The notes below the pieces were generated by a model. The model was not told where the DNA came from. It saw only the letters and a list, made by a program, of their open reading frames with translations, and searched no databases. A stretch of DNA of 64,000 bases from Pseudobdellovibrionaceae bacterium (GTDB taxonomy: Bacteria > Bdellovibrionota > Bdellovibrionia > Bdellovibrionales > JAGQZY01): contig JACKAL010000004.1 in NCBI GenBank assembly GCA_020635085.1, positions 1 through 64,000 on the forward strand, in the 5' to 3' direction. Below, piece by piece: positions 51,966 through 61,304 of the stretch. Within the stretch, counting starts at the first letter, position 1. Every line of letters starts with the position of its first letter. The translations under genes and the position numbers were made by a program.

Positions 51966-52757
51966 TTATTCTTTCTGGTTTTTAGGTAGAAGGACTGTGT
52001 CTCCCTCGCGAAGATCATTGCCTTTTACTTCGGCCCATTGACCATCCACATGACCAATAATTAATTTCATCTTTTCTCGTTTTCCATTAGCGTGTTTAAT
52101 GAGAACCTTGCCCCCCGTTACGGCCTTAACTGGGATCAACAAGGCATTGGTAATTTTTCCAACTTCTACAGAGACATCTGCGGTCATCCCCGGCAAAACA
52201 CTTTCAGCCAAATCATCAACCTTTACATGGGCTAAAAACTCATCATTGCGCGAAAAAAGCGCAGTCACCTTTCCTGATAAAACTGTTCCACGCAAGGACT
52301 CAAATGAAACCTTAGCTGGCTGACCCACTTGCACTCGCAGAGCCCCCTCTTGCTCCAATGTAAGTTCAATATAACGATTTTGCACATTGTCCACTCTCAA
52401 AAGGGTCATTTGCGGTAAAGCTGTTTCACCATTATGACTAGCCACCCAAGTGACAATACCATCAAAAGGAGCTCGAAATAAAATATTGCTATCCAACTCT
52501 ATGAGCTGATCTCCCTTTTTAACGGACTCTCCTTCACTGACATAAACATTTTTCACCGTAGATATTACACCGATCTTAACCTCAAAGTGCTGATCGGTAA
52601 TAACTTTTCCCAAAGCATACACAGCCTCGACAAGATCACCACGATGCGGCTCTACCTCAACAAACCGACTACTGAAATAATAATATCGAGCACTGAAAAA
52701 AGAGATAGCTAAAATAACACTAGCGACCATCGCTAAAAGAAAATGCTTCGATGACAT
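51966..52757 (-). CDS. Periplasmic adaptor (HlyD/MacA-type)
   Basis: A 263-residue protein with an N-terminal membrane anchor (about 6-25), a lipoyl/biotinyl-like half (YVSEGESVKKGDQLIELDSN), and beta-barrel domains. The coiled-coil hairpin is short or absent, as in short MacA-like members. It links the inner-membrane ABC pair to an outer-membrane factor; no TolC gene is seen in the window. First gene of the operon adaptor-permease-ATPase. Confidence 0.82.
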   Translation of the reverse strand: MSSKHFLLAMVASVILAISFFSARYYYFSSRFVEVEPHRGDLVEAVYALGKVITDQHFEVKIGVISTVKNVYVSEGESVKKGDQLIELDSNILFRAPFDGIVTWVASHNGETALPQMTLLRVDNVQNRYIELTLEQEGALRVQVGQPAKVSFESLRGTVLSGKVTALFSRNDEFLAHVKVDDLAESVLPGMTADVSVEVGKITNALLIPVKAVTGGKVLIKHANGKREKMKLIIGHVDGQWAEVKGNDLREGDTVLLPKNQKE

Positions 52758-52946
52758 AGGTACACTCCCGATTCTTACCCGAACACTATGATTTGTCTCG
52801 GAACCTGTCTAAGTTCCTGCCCAGCGTAATACAAGCCCTTTACAAAGGCAACATTTGCGCAAACAATCTACTACTTAATGAATAGAACCCTGCATGCTTT
52901 TTTACCTGACACCAAAATTTTTCCTGAAAGTGATGAGGACGTGTAA

Positions 52947-53654
52947 TCATCTTATGCCTTCAATCAATTGTAGAAAATGTTGCAAGACTTTATCTGAAGT
53001 CATATCTGGATCCAACGCACAATGGGCGACATATTCAGGCTCAGTTGCAATGGTAATAAGACCTGCTTGACGGACAAGATCTTTTACTACGGTTACATCT
53101 CTTGGCTCTAAAGATTTCCATGTATTAAAATAATCTAAATCAATATCTAAAATATATGGGGTGTTTGGTATGAACAACGCCCCCTTCTCGTGAAACATGT
53201 TCCTAAAATAATCGAGTTGTTTAAGTAAAAAATCACTTTCTAAAACCCGATCACATTCTTCGCGAACTACACTTGACGACATCGCGGCACCACAAACAAT
53301 ATGGTACTCATTTAAAACATTTATATCTGTGTCACGAGCATTGTGCGCGATAACACATGCATAACAAATTATATCTGCAGCAAGAGCTGCCAAAATATGT
53401 TCATCATTATTAAGTTGTGCAATAGCTTTTTCAACTGATAAAGCATTTTTAAAATCTATCGATTTAAGCAAGGATTGACGTGATATCTCTCCTGCTTCTT
53501 TTGCCAAATGTGTTTGCTGCTTTATGAAATAACGAAATGGTAGACTGGTATCCGTGTGATGATCCAAAGTTAAAAGTAATGGTGCCGAATCTAGCTGCGA
53601 CCTATATTTCGCCCAAGCTGCCAGTACTTTATGATGACTATCCACAATATACAT
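52947..53654 (-). CDS. UPF0489-family protein, peptide-arginase-like
   Basis: A 235-residue protein with the UPF0489 marks of an arginase-like metal centre: MYIVDSHHKVLAAW at the start, LLLTLDHHTDTSLPF with clustered Asp/His ligands, and YILDIDLDYFNTW. UPF0489 members characterised in RiPP pathways turn peptide arginines into ornithines. No RiPP precursor or maturation genes are seen nearby, so a free-standing role is also possible. Flanked by the ABC exporter operon and a MATE transporter. Confidence 0.7.
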   Translation of the reverse strand: MYIVDSHHKVLAAWAKYRSQLDSAPLLLTLDHHTDTSLPFRYFIKQQTHLAKEAGEISRQSLLKSIDFKNALSVEKAIAQLNNDEHILAALAADIICYACVIAHNARDTDINVLNEYHIVCGAAMSSSVVREECDRVLESDFLLKQLDYFRNMFHEKGALFIPNTPYILDIDLDYFNTWKSLEPRDVTVVKDLVRQAGLITIATEPEYVAHCALDPDMTSDKVLQHFLQLIEGIR

Positions 53655-53821
53655 ACCAACGCAATATTACAAAAAAACAATCGAAAGTCATTGTTGTTGA
53701 TGAGTATTAGAGTCCGTCTCCTAAATAAGACCTACTCCCCTCCAAAACTCTTTCACTAGACCCCTATTTATGATACTTACACATATCCCAATCTGCAGAT
53801 TTGAAGAAATAAAGAGGATGA

Positions 53822-55195
53822 ATGACTACCCGCCGCCTACAAAAATGGAAAGAAATATTACGCATCGCTTGGCCACTCATCATAGCCAATAGTTTTTGGA
53901 ATTTACAACTTACTATAGATCGTATTTATCTTGGCAGCCACTCTACCGAAGCTCTCGGTGCCGCCATGGCCGTTATGGGTATATTTTGGACTCCGATGGC
54001 TCTACTTCAGCAAACAGCTGGCTATCTTATGACATTTGTTGCTCAATATTTTGGTGCGAAACAAAATAAAATGATTGGGCCCGCAGTCTGGCAATCACTT
54101 TATTTAAGTGTTTTTGGCGGCTTTCTATTTCTTTTTCTTATTCCAATGTCACAATGGATCTTTTCTGGCGTAGGCCACTCTGCTCATATGCAAGGCCTCG
54201 AGGTGGAATACTTTAATGCCATTTGTTATTCCGCACTCCCCACAGCACTGGTTGCCGCCACCAGTGGATTTTTCACAGGTCTTGGAAATACGCGCATGGT
54301 GATGTGGATTAATGGTACGGGGCTTATTTTTAACATTCTTTTCGATTATCTATTAATTTTTGGTAATCTTCATTTTCCCGCCCTTGGCGTCGCCGGTGCA
54401 GGCTATGCTACCGCAATCGCAAATTATGCTAGCGCGCTATGTGGCCTTTATCTTCTATTGAACAAAAAAAATGAAGTAAGCTATCATGTTCTTTCGGGTT
54501 GGCGTTTCAAGAAAGATCTTATGTTACGCTATTTAAAATATGGACTCCCCAGTGGCATGCAGTGGGCCCTTGAAGGGCTCGCCTTCACAGTTTTCTTAAT
54601 TCTAATTGGCCGCTTCACTCATGGTGATGCTGCATTAGCAAGTAGTGGTATTGCCGTCACCATCATGATGCTTGCAATATTACCTGCCATGGGCATTGCA
54701 CAGTCGGTTTCCATTCTTGTAGGCCAACACCTCGGAGAAAAAAAACCACAATTAGCTGAAGAGTCCTCTTGGAGTGGGCTACAAGTTGCCGCCATATATA
54801 TTATTTCTGTAGGAATTACTTTGTTGATATTCCCAAAGTTTTACTTAAATTGGTTTTATAATGATAAAAATATCTTACTCTGGGAACAAGTAAGTGTTAC
54901 CGTTCCTTATCTTTTAATGTACATCGCCCTATTTACTGCCTTTGATAGCATGAATCTGGTTTTTTCATTTACACTTAAAGGTGCTGGTGACACCCGCTTT
55001 GTTAGCCTCGTGGCACTCTTGCTTCCTTGGCCGCTCATGGTCTTGCCTACTTTCCTTATAAAAGATTGGGCTGGTGCCATTTACTGGGCATGGGCGGCAG
55101 CAAGTCTTTTCATTATCAGCCAAGCCCTAGTCTTTTGGAAACGTTTTACTGGAGGCAAATGGAAATCAATGAGTGTGATTGGCCCTCTGAAATAA
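53822..55195 (+). CDS. MATE-family efflux transporter
   Basis: A 457-residue protein with 12 membrane segments in two similar halves, starting WKEILRIAWPLIIANSFWNL. The NorM-type motifs AALGVAGAGYATAIANYASA and FSFTLKGAGDTRFV are visible. It exports cationic drugs or metabolites in exchange for Na+ or H+. GAGG precedes the ATG. Confidence 0.88.
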   Translation: MTTRRLQKWKEILRIAWPLIIANSFWNLQLTIDRIYLGSHSTEALGAAMAVMGIFWTPMALLQQTAGYLMTFVAQYFGAKQNKMIGPAVWQSLYLSVFGGFLFLFLIPMSQWIFSGVGHSAHMQGLEVEYFNAICYSALPTALVAATSGFFTGLGNTRMVMWINGTGLIFNILFDYLLIFGNLHFPALGVAGAGYATAIANYASALCGLYLLLNKKNEVSYHVLSGWRFKKDLMLRYLKYGLPSGMQWALEGLAFTVFLILIGRFTHGDAALASSGIAVTIMMLAILPAMGIAQSVSILVGQHLGEKKPQLAEESSWSGLQVAAIYIISVGITLLIFPKFYLNWFYNDKNILLWEQVSVTVPYLLMYIALFTAFDSMNLVFSFTLKGAGDTRFVSLVALLLPWPLMVLPTFLIKDWAGAIYWAWAAASLFIISQALVFWKRFTGGKWKSMSVIGPLK

Positions 55196-55215
55196 TATTA
55201 GAGTGCGTGCGCACC

Positions 55216-55737
55216 CTAGCGAGACTGTAAAAAGCGACGAAGATTTTCGGCTCTATCTAAACGATCTGCATCTATTTGTACAGGATTACCAACTCCGCTC
55301 CAGCGCATCGTTTGATAAGCATGATCACGAATTTTTTTTGCCTGTACATTGACATCTACTAATGCATTGCAATTGTTTCGTACTGCTAAATAAGCAAGGC
55401 GCATAAGGGTATCTTGCTCATCCAAAGCATTGTCTGTGGTAACTTGTGGAAAAGTTCTCTTATACTGACTCGTCTCTTTTCCTTGCGTTCGATAAAAAAC
55501 ATATACCTCTTTTGTTTTTTCAACATCTTCGTAGTAAGAATTGAGTAAGGGCTGAACCTTTTCAGAAAAACATGTATAACAGTAACAATCTTGTGTTAAA
55601 AAAGGTGGCGTATCCTGCATATAAAGAAAAGCCTCTGCATCTAAAAACACAGCACATTTTTTACAAATGCTTTCTTTACAGATCCCACATTCTAAATACG
55701 CTTTTTTTGACTGACACTGTTTACACTCTAAACTCAT
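55216..55737 (-). CDS. B-box-like zinc-finger protein with YbjQ-like C-terminus
   Basis: The start at 55737 (MSLECKQCQSKKAYLECGIC) follows GGGGTGG; an upstream GTG at 55755 is in frame. The 173-residue product has an N-terminal Cys cluster (CKQCQSKKAYLECGICKESI, CKKCAVF, QDCYCYTC) fit for two zinc sites. The C-terminal part (about 110-160; LAYLAVRNNCNALVDVNVQA, VGNPVQID) resembles the YbjQ/DUF74 fold. A scaffold or metal-linked role is possible; function unknown. Confidence 0.55.
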   Translation of the reverse strand: MSLECKQCQSKKAYLECGICKESICKKCAVFLDAEAFLYMQDTPPFLTQDCYCYTCFSEKVQPLLNSYYEDVEKTKEVYVFYRTQGKETSQYKRTFPQVTTDNALDEQDTLMRLAYLAVRNNCNALVDVNVQAKKIRDHAYQTMRWSGVGNPVQIDADRLDRAENLRRFLQSR

Positions 55738-55755
55738 AAACCACCCCAGTACCAC

Positions 55756-56074
55756 AAATACCTACTATTGGTGAAGATCTTTAAGTTTTTTTGTTTTTTC
55801 TACTTCTTTTGTAAATACTGGATGCCGACGAAAGAACCTAACTTATTGATTTTACTCAAGTCGTCTAGTCGCAATAATAACACCGCTCCCCTTAAAAGGC
55901 TCGTAAACATAGAGCCTTTATTGGGCTTACCCTACACATTCCGCACTCGTCATCGCACCTCTCTTCTTTTTTGCTTTATCATTACCGTCTCGCTGATGGT
56001 CTAGACCTTACAGTCTCGCCTTGGGTTTATAAAGAGAAAACCGATAAGCAGCAGAAGAGAAAAAGAGGTTTTTT
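55756..56074. other. Intergenic region with no supported gene
   Basis: Read on the plus strand, a 78-codon frame (55768-56004) lacks a ribosome site and any familiar motif. AAAGAGG directly before 56075 is the ribosome site of the next gene. Nothing else is recognised. Confidence 0.4.
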
Positions 56075-56632
56075 ATGAAATTTATTAAAATCGCATTATT
56101 AGTCGCTACAAGTTTATTTTTTATGAACTGCTCTTCTCATCCAGAAATTAATTCTGATGAGTCCGTAGAGCAAAAAGAAAGTGCATATGAGGATACCGCA
56201 ACGGAAGAATCTTTACCCTATGGGCAAGCTATTTCTGATTCCGTTTTTAATGAAGAATCCTCTCAAAAACAAGAAGCCGATGAGTATGAAGATGATTCGT
56301 ACGAAATGGAAGACGCTCGTGTTGCAGAAGATACAAACGAAAATACTAATGAAGATATAAATGATGAACAAGTTCATCAATCAGTAGCGCTCGAACATGA
56401 AGAAACAAAGTTACCCGTAGTAAAACGAAATGTAGCTTCAGTGAAATTTAAAAACGGATTTTACACCTTTTCTAATAACTGTACGATGAAATCTCAACCC
56501 AATGAAGGCAGTGCGAGTGCAGGAAATGTTTCAGCTGGAAAAAAACTTTGGCTTGATGTTCACTCCACACAGTGGATGAAGGCCTATAAAAAATCAGGCA
56601 CCGTCTATATACCTAGTCACTGCTTACACTAG
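56075..56632 (+). CDS. Predicted lipoprotein with acidic linker and SH3-like C-terminus
   Basis: A 185-residue protein with a lipoprotein signal and lipobox FMNC (Cys19). A long, very acidic, Glu/Asp/Asn-rich stretch follows (about 24-110). The C-terminal 65 residues are SH3b-like: SVKFKNGFYTFSNNCTMKSQ and AGKKLWLDVHSTQWMKAYKK, ending IPSHCLH with two cysteines. It probably binds the cell wall in the periplasm. It ends at the terminator at 56702-56727. Confidence 0.6.
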   Translation: MKFIKIALLVATSLFFMNCSSHPEINSDESVEQKESAYEDTATEESLPYGQAISDSVFNEESSQKQEADEYEDDSYEMEDARVAEDTNENTNEDINDEQVHQSVALEHEETKLPVVKRNVASVKFKNGFYTFSNNCTMKSQPNEGSASAGNVSAGKKLWLDVHSTQWMKAYKKSGTVYIPSHCLH

Positions 56633-56701
56633 ATCGACTTGGTCTGTTTCATGCCAGATGCCAAATTGCATCGGCCTTGTAATTAAAAATTTTTTAAAAG
56701 A

Positions 56702-56727
56702 AAGTGGGTTGAATAACCCACTTTTTT
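56702..56727 (+). terminator. Rho-independent terminator
   Basis: Stem AAGTGGGTT (56702-56710) and AACCCACTT (56715-56723) with a 4-nt loop, followed by a T-tract. It ends the lipoprotein gene at 56075-56632 and its edge touches the stop of the convergent gene. Confidence 0.85.
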
Positions 56728-57013
56728 ATTTCTTTGTTGTAGTTGTGCTTTGATCTTTTGTTTCCTCAGAAGCCGGTTGATTTTCGAGAGCGATTTTTTC
56801 TATTTCTTCGTCCACGACCATATTTTGTGCATCGTCTGCAGTCATAATAAATAAGTCATCATCGGTATCAAAATCGATATCTTCATCAATTCCATTGAGC
56901 TCTTCGATAAGCTCTTTTTGCGAAGCGCTGGGTTGCACTACTGTAGGCGCAGTAACTTTGGCATGTACAGAAAAAATAAATAACGTAAATACAATAAATA
57001 AGGGTGCTTTCAT
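56726..57013 (-). CDS. Small secreted acidic protein
   Basis: The start at 57013 (MKAPLFIVFTLFIFSVHAKV) follows GGAGGTGGTC. The 95-residue product has a signal peptide (cut after SVHA, about residue 18). The mature chain is acidic (ELNGIDEDIDFDTDDDLFIM; EEIEKIALEN) and ends in Thr/Lys. No family recognised. Convergent with the lipoprotein gene at 56075. Confidence 0.5.
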   Translation of the reverse strand: MKAPLFIVFTLFIFSVHAKVTAPTVVQPSASQKELIEELNGIDEDIDFDTDDDLFIMTADDAQNMVVDEEIEKIALENQPASEETKDQSTTTTKK

Positions 57014-57254
57014 GACCACCTCCACTAGCGAACATCATCCGCAGAAATAGGAACAATAGCAAGTATTTCCCTCTATATTGCGCCTTGTGAGAGAAATAAT
57101 CGATCCTGTAAAGCCCCCGCACTCGTCGGATGGCCTTATACCAAGAAAAATCTTCATTGGACTCAACACCAGAATCGCATTGTTACGAAGGATTACTAGA
57201 TCAACATCCAGGAAATGACATTGAGTTTTAAAGTGCCATTCCGATGAGAATTAT

Positions 57255-57731
57255 ATGAAAAAATCAACGTTTCATGAAATCCTTCTGGAAAAAATGTTAG
57301 GAACTGCTGTATCCCAACCTTTCGTCTCCCCTCCGACTTTAACAGGAATTGAACGGGAAATTCCGGCGTCTTTTCGTGTTTCAATAGATTTTATACATAA
57401 AAGCGCTTTAAATGCTTACCCAAAGAAAAAACTAGTAAAATTAGAACCAACACCGCCAACTACACCACAAATAAAACCTACTGTTTGGATTGAAAAAGAA
57501 AAACTTAATGACGAAGAAAAACAAAAATGGAATTTATTCGAAAAAACGATCGGAGAAAATTTTAATGGTCGATTAACACGCTCTCTTGCAATGAGTCGAT
57601 TTCGCACATTTATTAAAAAAATACATCCTGATACTGGTCACAATACACAAGCATATAATTTTGCAACACTCATTAAAATTAAAGATGAATTCATATATGT
57701 GATTGATCAGTACAGTAAAAAAAATATCTAA
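57255..57731 (+). CDS. J-domain-like protein
   Basis: A 158-residue cytoplasmic protein. The C-terminal part (about 90-155) resembles a DnaJ J-domain: a helix before, FIKKIHPDTGHNTQ with the His-Pro-Asp loop, and a following helix FATLIKIKDEFIYVIDQYSK. The N-terminal half is Pro-rich (TPPTTPQIKPTVW) and unlike known DnaJ partner domains. It may recruit Hsp70 to an unknown client. It stands alone. Confidence 0.6.
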   Translation: MKKSTFHEILLEKMLGTAVSQPFVSPPTLTGIEREIPASFRVSIDFIHKSALNAYPKKKLVKLEPTPPTTPQIKPTVWIEKEKLNDEEKQKWNLFEKTIGENFNGRLTRSLAMSRFRTFIKKIHPDTGHNTQAYNFATLIKIKDEFIYVIDQYSKKNI

Positions 57732-58036
57732 CCTGACTCTTTTAATTCTTACACAATCACTATTCTATTCCGACGTATCTAGATCGCATGGCAAAAAAGA
57801 CACAGTGTGCGTATCGCACACAGACAAATTTTCTGTCGTTTTCTTACCACAATAAAATGTAGTTCTCTGATAATTTTAATTTAAAAAAAATAAAAAACTG
57901 AACGGTAGTTATTTTTGTTTTAATTAAGTCACAAAAAAAATCTTCGCAAGACCTTCATTTTTCTTAGTTGCTTTGTTTTACTTTATAAATTTTAAATGAA
58001 GATATGCCGTCATTTAAATAATGATAAGGAGGCCAT
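57732..58036. other. Intergenic region with a perfect hairpin
   Basis: GTGTGCG (57805-57811) and CGCACAC (57815-57821) form a perfect 7-bp stem with a 3-nt loop; no T-tract follows, so it may be an operator rather than a terminator. AAGGAGG before 58037 is the ribosome site of the next gene. No gene is seen. Confidence 0.5.
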
Positions 58037-58798
58037 ATGTTTTTTAATTTAAATCCGACACGGATCTTTCTGTTATTTGCACTTGTTTTTTCGAGCTCTC
58101 TCATTGTGGCATGCTCTTCCGACACCGTTGGCTCTAGAGATGTAAATCCCAATGCCGTTCATCAGGAGTATTCTGTAGAATATCAAGAGACTTCTAACTC
58201 TTCCTATATCTCAGCACAGTTTCGAGTTGGTGGAAGTACGGGAACGACGGTAGAACTTGAACCTCCCTCTTATTTAAAAATTAATGGCACCACTCCTCAC
58301 AAAAGTTCTTTCTTTGGAACTAGTTATTCCTTAGACCAAGGGGGCTATACATCTTCTGTTACCTTTGAATACTCTGATGATAGTCAGCACTCTTATGTGA
58401 ACTCTGTTATTGTTAAAACTATACAAATTCTCTCAGCACCGCAAAATCTGACAATTGGACAAAGTTATTCAGTCGTTGTTTCTACTGAAAGCCTAAATCC
58501 AGGAGATACTGTACGTGGATATCTGCGACAGGACCATTTTGACCAAGGAATAAGTCAATCTGCATATGTCGAGGGTGTTTTTGATGTTGGCACACAAAGA
58601 ATGATTTTTTCTTCTTACGATACCAGTCGCCTATATGAAGGAAATGTCGAATTGACACTTGTTCGATCCCATTACCAAGCATTATCGCAGTCAACTAGTC
58701 GTGGTGGAGGCAGCATAGGCAGTTATTACAATACACGCCCTGTAATTCTCAATGCTTACGGCACACATACACACTCAACAGCACTTACTCCTTTTTAA
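58037..58798 (+). CDS. Predicted lipoprotein of unknown function
   Basis: A 253-residue protein with a lipoprotein signal and lipobox IVAC (Cys26). The mature chain is beta-strand-like and rich in Ser, Tyr and Thr, with repeated SSY/TSS-type stretches (NSSYISAQFRVGGSTGTTVE). It ends in GTHTHSTALTPF. No family recognised; surface or periplasmic role likely. Confidence 0.6.
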   Translation: MFFNLNPTRIFLLFALVFSSSLIVACSSDTVGSRDVNPNAVHQEYSVEYQETSNSSYISAQFRVGGSTGTTVELEPPSYLKINGTTPHKSSFFGTSYSLDQGGYTSSVTFEYSDDSQHSYVNSVIVKTIQILSAPQNLTIGQSYSVVVSTESLNPGDTVRGYLRQDHFDQGISQSAYVEGVFDVGTQRMIFSSYDTSRLYEGNVELTLVRSHYQALSQSTSRGGGSIGSYYNTRPVILNAYGTHTHSTALTPF

Positions 58799-58885
58799 GT
58801 CGTAGATAAAAGCAGAAGTGGCATAAAATGCTGTAGATTTCCTCTTCTTGACATCTGGGTATGTTTTGAATAGCTTTTTCAATTC

Positions 58886-59962
58886 ATGATTCCATTCTAC
58901 AGCCTATCTTATCAAGATCTGCGAAAAATGTGTGATCAAGCTGATCTGGCTCCAGCCACAGCCAATCACCTTTTTAATTGGTACTACAAAAAACGAAAAT
59001 TGGATTTTTGTCGCGCTCATAATCTATCAAGCAAAGCTAAACAATATATTTTATCCTCTTTTGATTTTGCATTACCTAAAATCCACTTTGTGCAGGAATC
59101 TACAGATAAAACCGTAAAATTTTTAATGCTCTTACATGATGGAGCGACCGTAGAGACAGTACTGATCCCCTTCCAAGGTAAATACACCCTTTGCCTTTCC
59201 TCTCAGGTTGGCTGTGCGATGAACTGTTCGTTTTGTTACACGGGAGCGCAGGGCTTTAAACGTCACTTATACACAGAAGAGATTATTGGGCAATTTCTTA
59301 GAGCACAAATTTGGTTAACGGAACAACGCCCAGCTGATGATCGTATTTTAAATATTGTTTTTATGGGCCAGGGAGAACCCCTCCATAATTTTGATGCAGT
59401 TAAGAAAGCATCAGAAATTTTTATTTCTCAGAATGGTTTAAGTCTCGCTGATCATAAAATTACTATTTCTACCTCTGGCTATCTTCCAGGTCTTTTACGC
59501 TGGAAAGAGGACATGCCCAATGTGAATATTGCTTTGTCTCTGCATGCGGCCACCAATGAAAAACGAGCACAACTGATTCCATTAAATCGCCGCTATCCCC
59601 TGGAAACTATTCTTCCGATTGTCGATGCCATACCACAAGGGAAAAAACGTTTTGTGACCTATGAATACTTACTAACAAGCGGATTTAATGACTCTAGTGA
59701 GGACGCGCACGCACTTGGAAAGTTATTGCAGCACAAAAAAGCCTACATTAATTTAATTCCCTTTAATCCCTACCCCGGGTCTCAGTGGAAACGTCCAGCT
59801 GACTTACAGATTCTTGGTTTTAAACAAATTGTTGAGTCCTATAGCATTCCCACCCTTGTACGAACAACAAAAGGGGCACAAATTCTCGCAGCATGTGGCC
59901 AACTCAACACATCCAGCAGAAACATGCAAACGTGTTCTCATTTACCTGCACAAATATCTTAA
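58886..59962 (+). CDS. rlmN: 23S rRNA/tRNA adenine-C2 methyltransferase RlmN
   Basis: A 358-residue radical SAM protein of the normal RlmN size. The iron-sulfur cluster motif is CAMNCSFCYTG (CxxxCxxC, with QVGCAMNCSF before it), and FMGQGEPLHN follows. The late CGQL near 339 holds the Cys that takes part in the RlmN/Cfr reaction. It methylates A2503 of 23S rRNA and A37 of some tRNAs. The 3' end overlaps the convergent gene by 4 nt. Confidence 0.92.
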   Translation: MIPFYSLSYQDLRKMCDQADLAPATANHLFNWYYKKRKLDFCRAHNLSSKAKQYILSSFDFALPKIHFVQESTDKTVKFLMLLHDGATVETVLIPFQGKYTLCLSSQVGCAMNCSFCYTGAQGFKRHLYTEEIIGQFLRAQIWLTEQRPADDRILNIVFMGQGEPLHNFDAVKKASEIFISQNGLSLADHKITISTSGYLPGLLRWKEDMPNVNIALSLHAATNEKRAQLIPLNRRYPLETILPIVDAIPQGKKRFVTYEYLLTSGFNDSSEDAHALGKLLQHKKAYINLIPFNPYPGSQWKRPADLQILGFKQIVESYSIPTLVRTTKGAQILAACGQLNTSSRNMQTCSHLPAQIS

Positions 59963-61041
59963 AAGATATTTTTTCTCTTTTGAAAATAAGCTCTTACTTC
60001 CTCAGGATTGCATAGCTCTGGATCGTAATAGATTCCCACAGGCGTAGGAACATTAAACTGTAGCGCCCTGTCCCAACCTTCTGGGTCTTTCTCCTGAGAC
60101 AGATCCATAACATCCGGATACTTATCTCCTAAAAGTTGATTACCATAGTAGTAAACACTGGTATCAAATTCTCGCGCCATATAAATTTTTTTACTATTAA
60201 GACCATCTTTTACTAAAATCTCTCCCACATGTCGGGAGGTTTTCTCATCGACCTCGCTATCGCTAAAGGCTTCAGCCATTTTATACAGATTCATAGAAGG
60301 AAGATGGAGTAAAACAGCTTCTGCCAACACCATCATGGTTGCTGAATCCCAAAGATGTTGATTCGTGTCATACTGCACAGATTGAAAAATAGAGGAATAA
60401 TCGCTTTTGTTTATTAATCCATTAACCGTTTCTCGCGCGTCTAATTTTCTACCGAGATTCATTTCAGCTGCCAATTGATACAAATCATAAATAAGATTAT
60501 TTGGGGAACTTTGACTCAGTCCTTTTAATAACTTGAGTGACTTCTCAGGATCCAATGGTTCTTTACGGTGTGATACCGTAAAACTACCCTCAACCATAGC
60601 TTCAATAAATTTTTGCTGTTCTGTTGCATTATCTATCGATATTTTTTTATAAAGCGGTCCCTGCACACCAAATAAATCTTTGTACTGATCCAAACCAACA
60701 TGTTCAAAAAAAGCATCTATAAATACCGGACTCTGGTCATCATGCTTCATGCTGTTGATAATTTTTGCCATTCCGCATACATCATCTTTTTTAATTAAAT
60801 CCTCAATTTCCGGATATGTTGGTCCTCTGTTAATCGGCTTTATGGGTAACTGTTGCCCCGACTTCCCACGAGAGCTTTTAATCTCAGTAAAAATAGGTTT
60901 ATTTTTATATGGGTTTCTACCAGGAGCTGCGATCACCTTTGCGGTTGGAATTGAGATCGGTGCGGCAACAACATTCTCTTTTTTAGAAAGATAAAAATAT
61001 AAAATACCAAAGACTACTATAAGGGCCAATAGTTGTTTCAT
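59959..61041 (-). CDS. Membrane-anchored protein of unknown function
   Basis: A 360-residue protein with an N-terminal membrane anchor (about 4-18, LLALIVVFGILYFYL) and a periplasmic, mostly helical domain. Repeat-like helical pairs are seen at SLKLLKGLSQSSPNNLIYDL and YQLAAEMNLGRKLDARETVN, which recalls TPR/Sel1-like solenoids without a clear match. No family recognised. Convergent with rlmN. Confidence 0.5.
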   Translation of the reverse strand: MKQLLALIVVFGILYFYLSKKENVVAAPISIPTAKVIAAPGRNPYKNKPIFTEIKSSRGKSGQQLPIKPINRGPTYPEIEDLIKKDDVCGMAKIINSMKHDDQSPVFIDAFFEHVGLDQYKDLFGVQGPLYKKISIDNATEQQKFIEAMVEGSFTVSHRKEPLDPEKSLKLLKGLSQSSPNNLIYDLYQLAAEMNLGRKLDARETVNGLINKSDYSSIFQSVQYDTNQHLWDSATMMVLAEAVLLHLPSMNLYKMAEAFSDSEVDEKTSRHVGEILVKDGLNSKKIYMAREFDTSVYYYGNQLLGDKYPDVMDLSQEKDPEGWDRALQFNVPTPVGIYYDPELCNPEEVRAYFQKRKNIF

Positions 61042-61197
61042 CGAGTCCTATATTAGCAAGTTTCAGTAAAATAGGTAGACCGTCCAGTGTTATAACCCAT
61101 CCAAAGGGTTTGCTAGATCTATTTTAGGGCTTATTAGAAGCGATCGACGAAGTGACGTGCTCTTAGGACCTTCAGTATATCTTTTTTTCATTTAAAA

Positions 61198-61242
61198 GAG
61201 TGCATTTAGCCCCTTCTCAAATGAGGCGGTCATCATGCACTC
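61198..61242. repeat. Inverted repeat in the leader of the YchJ-like gene
   Basis: GAGTGCAT (61198-61205) and ATGCACTC (61235-61242) are perfect 8-bp arms with 29 nt between them, which include CTCAAATGAG as an inner dyad. It lies about 60 nt before the start at 61305, so it could be a leader structure or small RNA. Unproven. Confidence 0.4.
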
Positions 61243-61304
61243 AGTTGACTTCCGAGGCATTTCGATTGACCCTAAAGGCGGCAATAATTTAGATCGGAGA
61301 CTTT

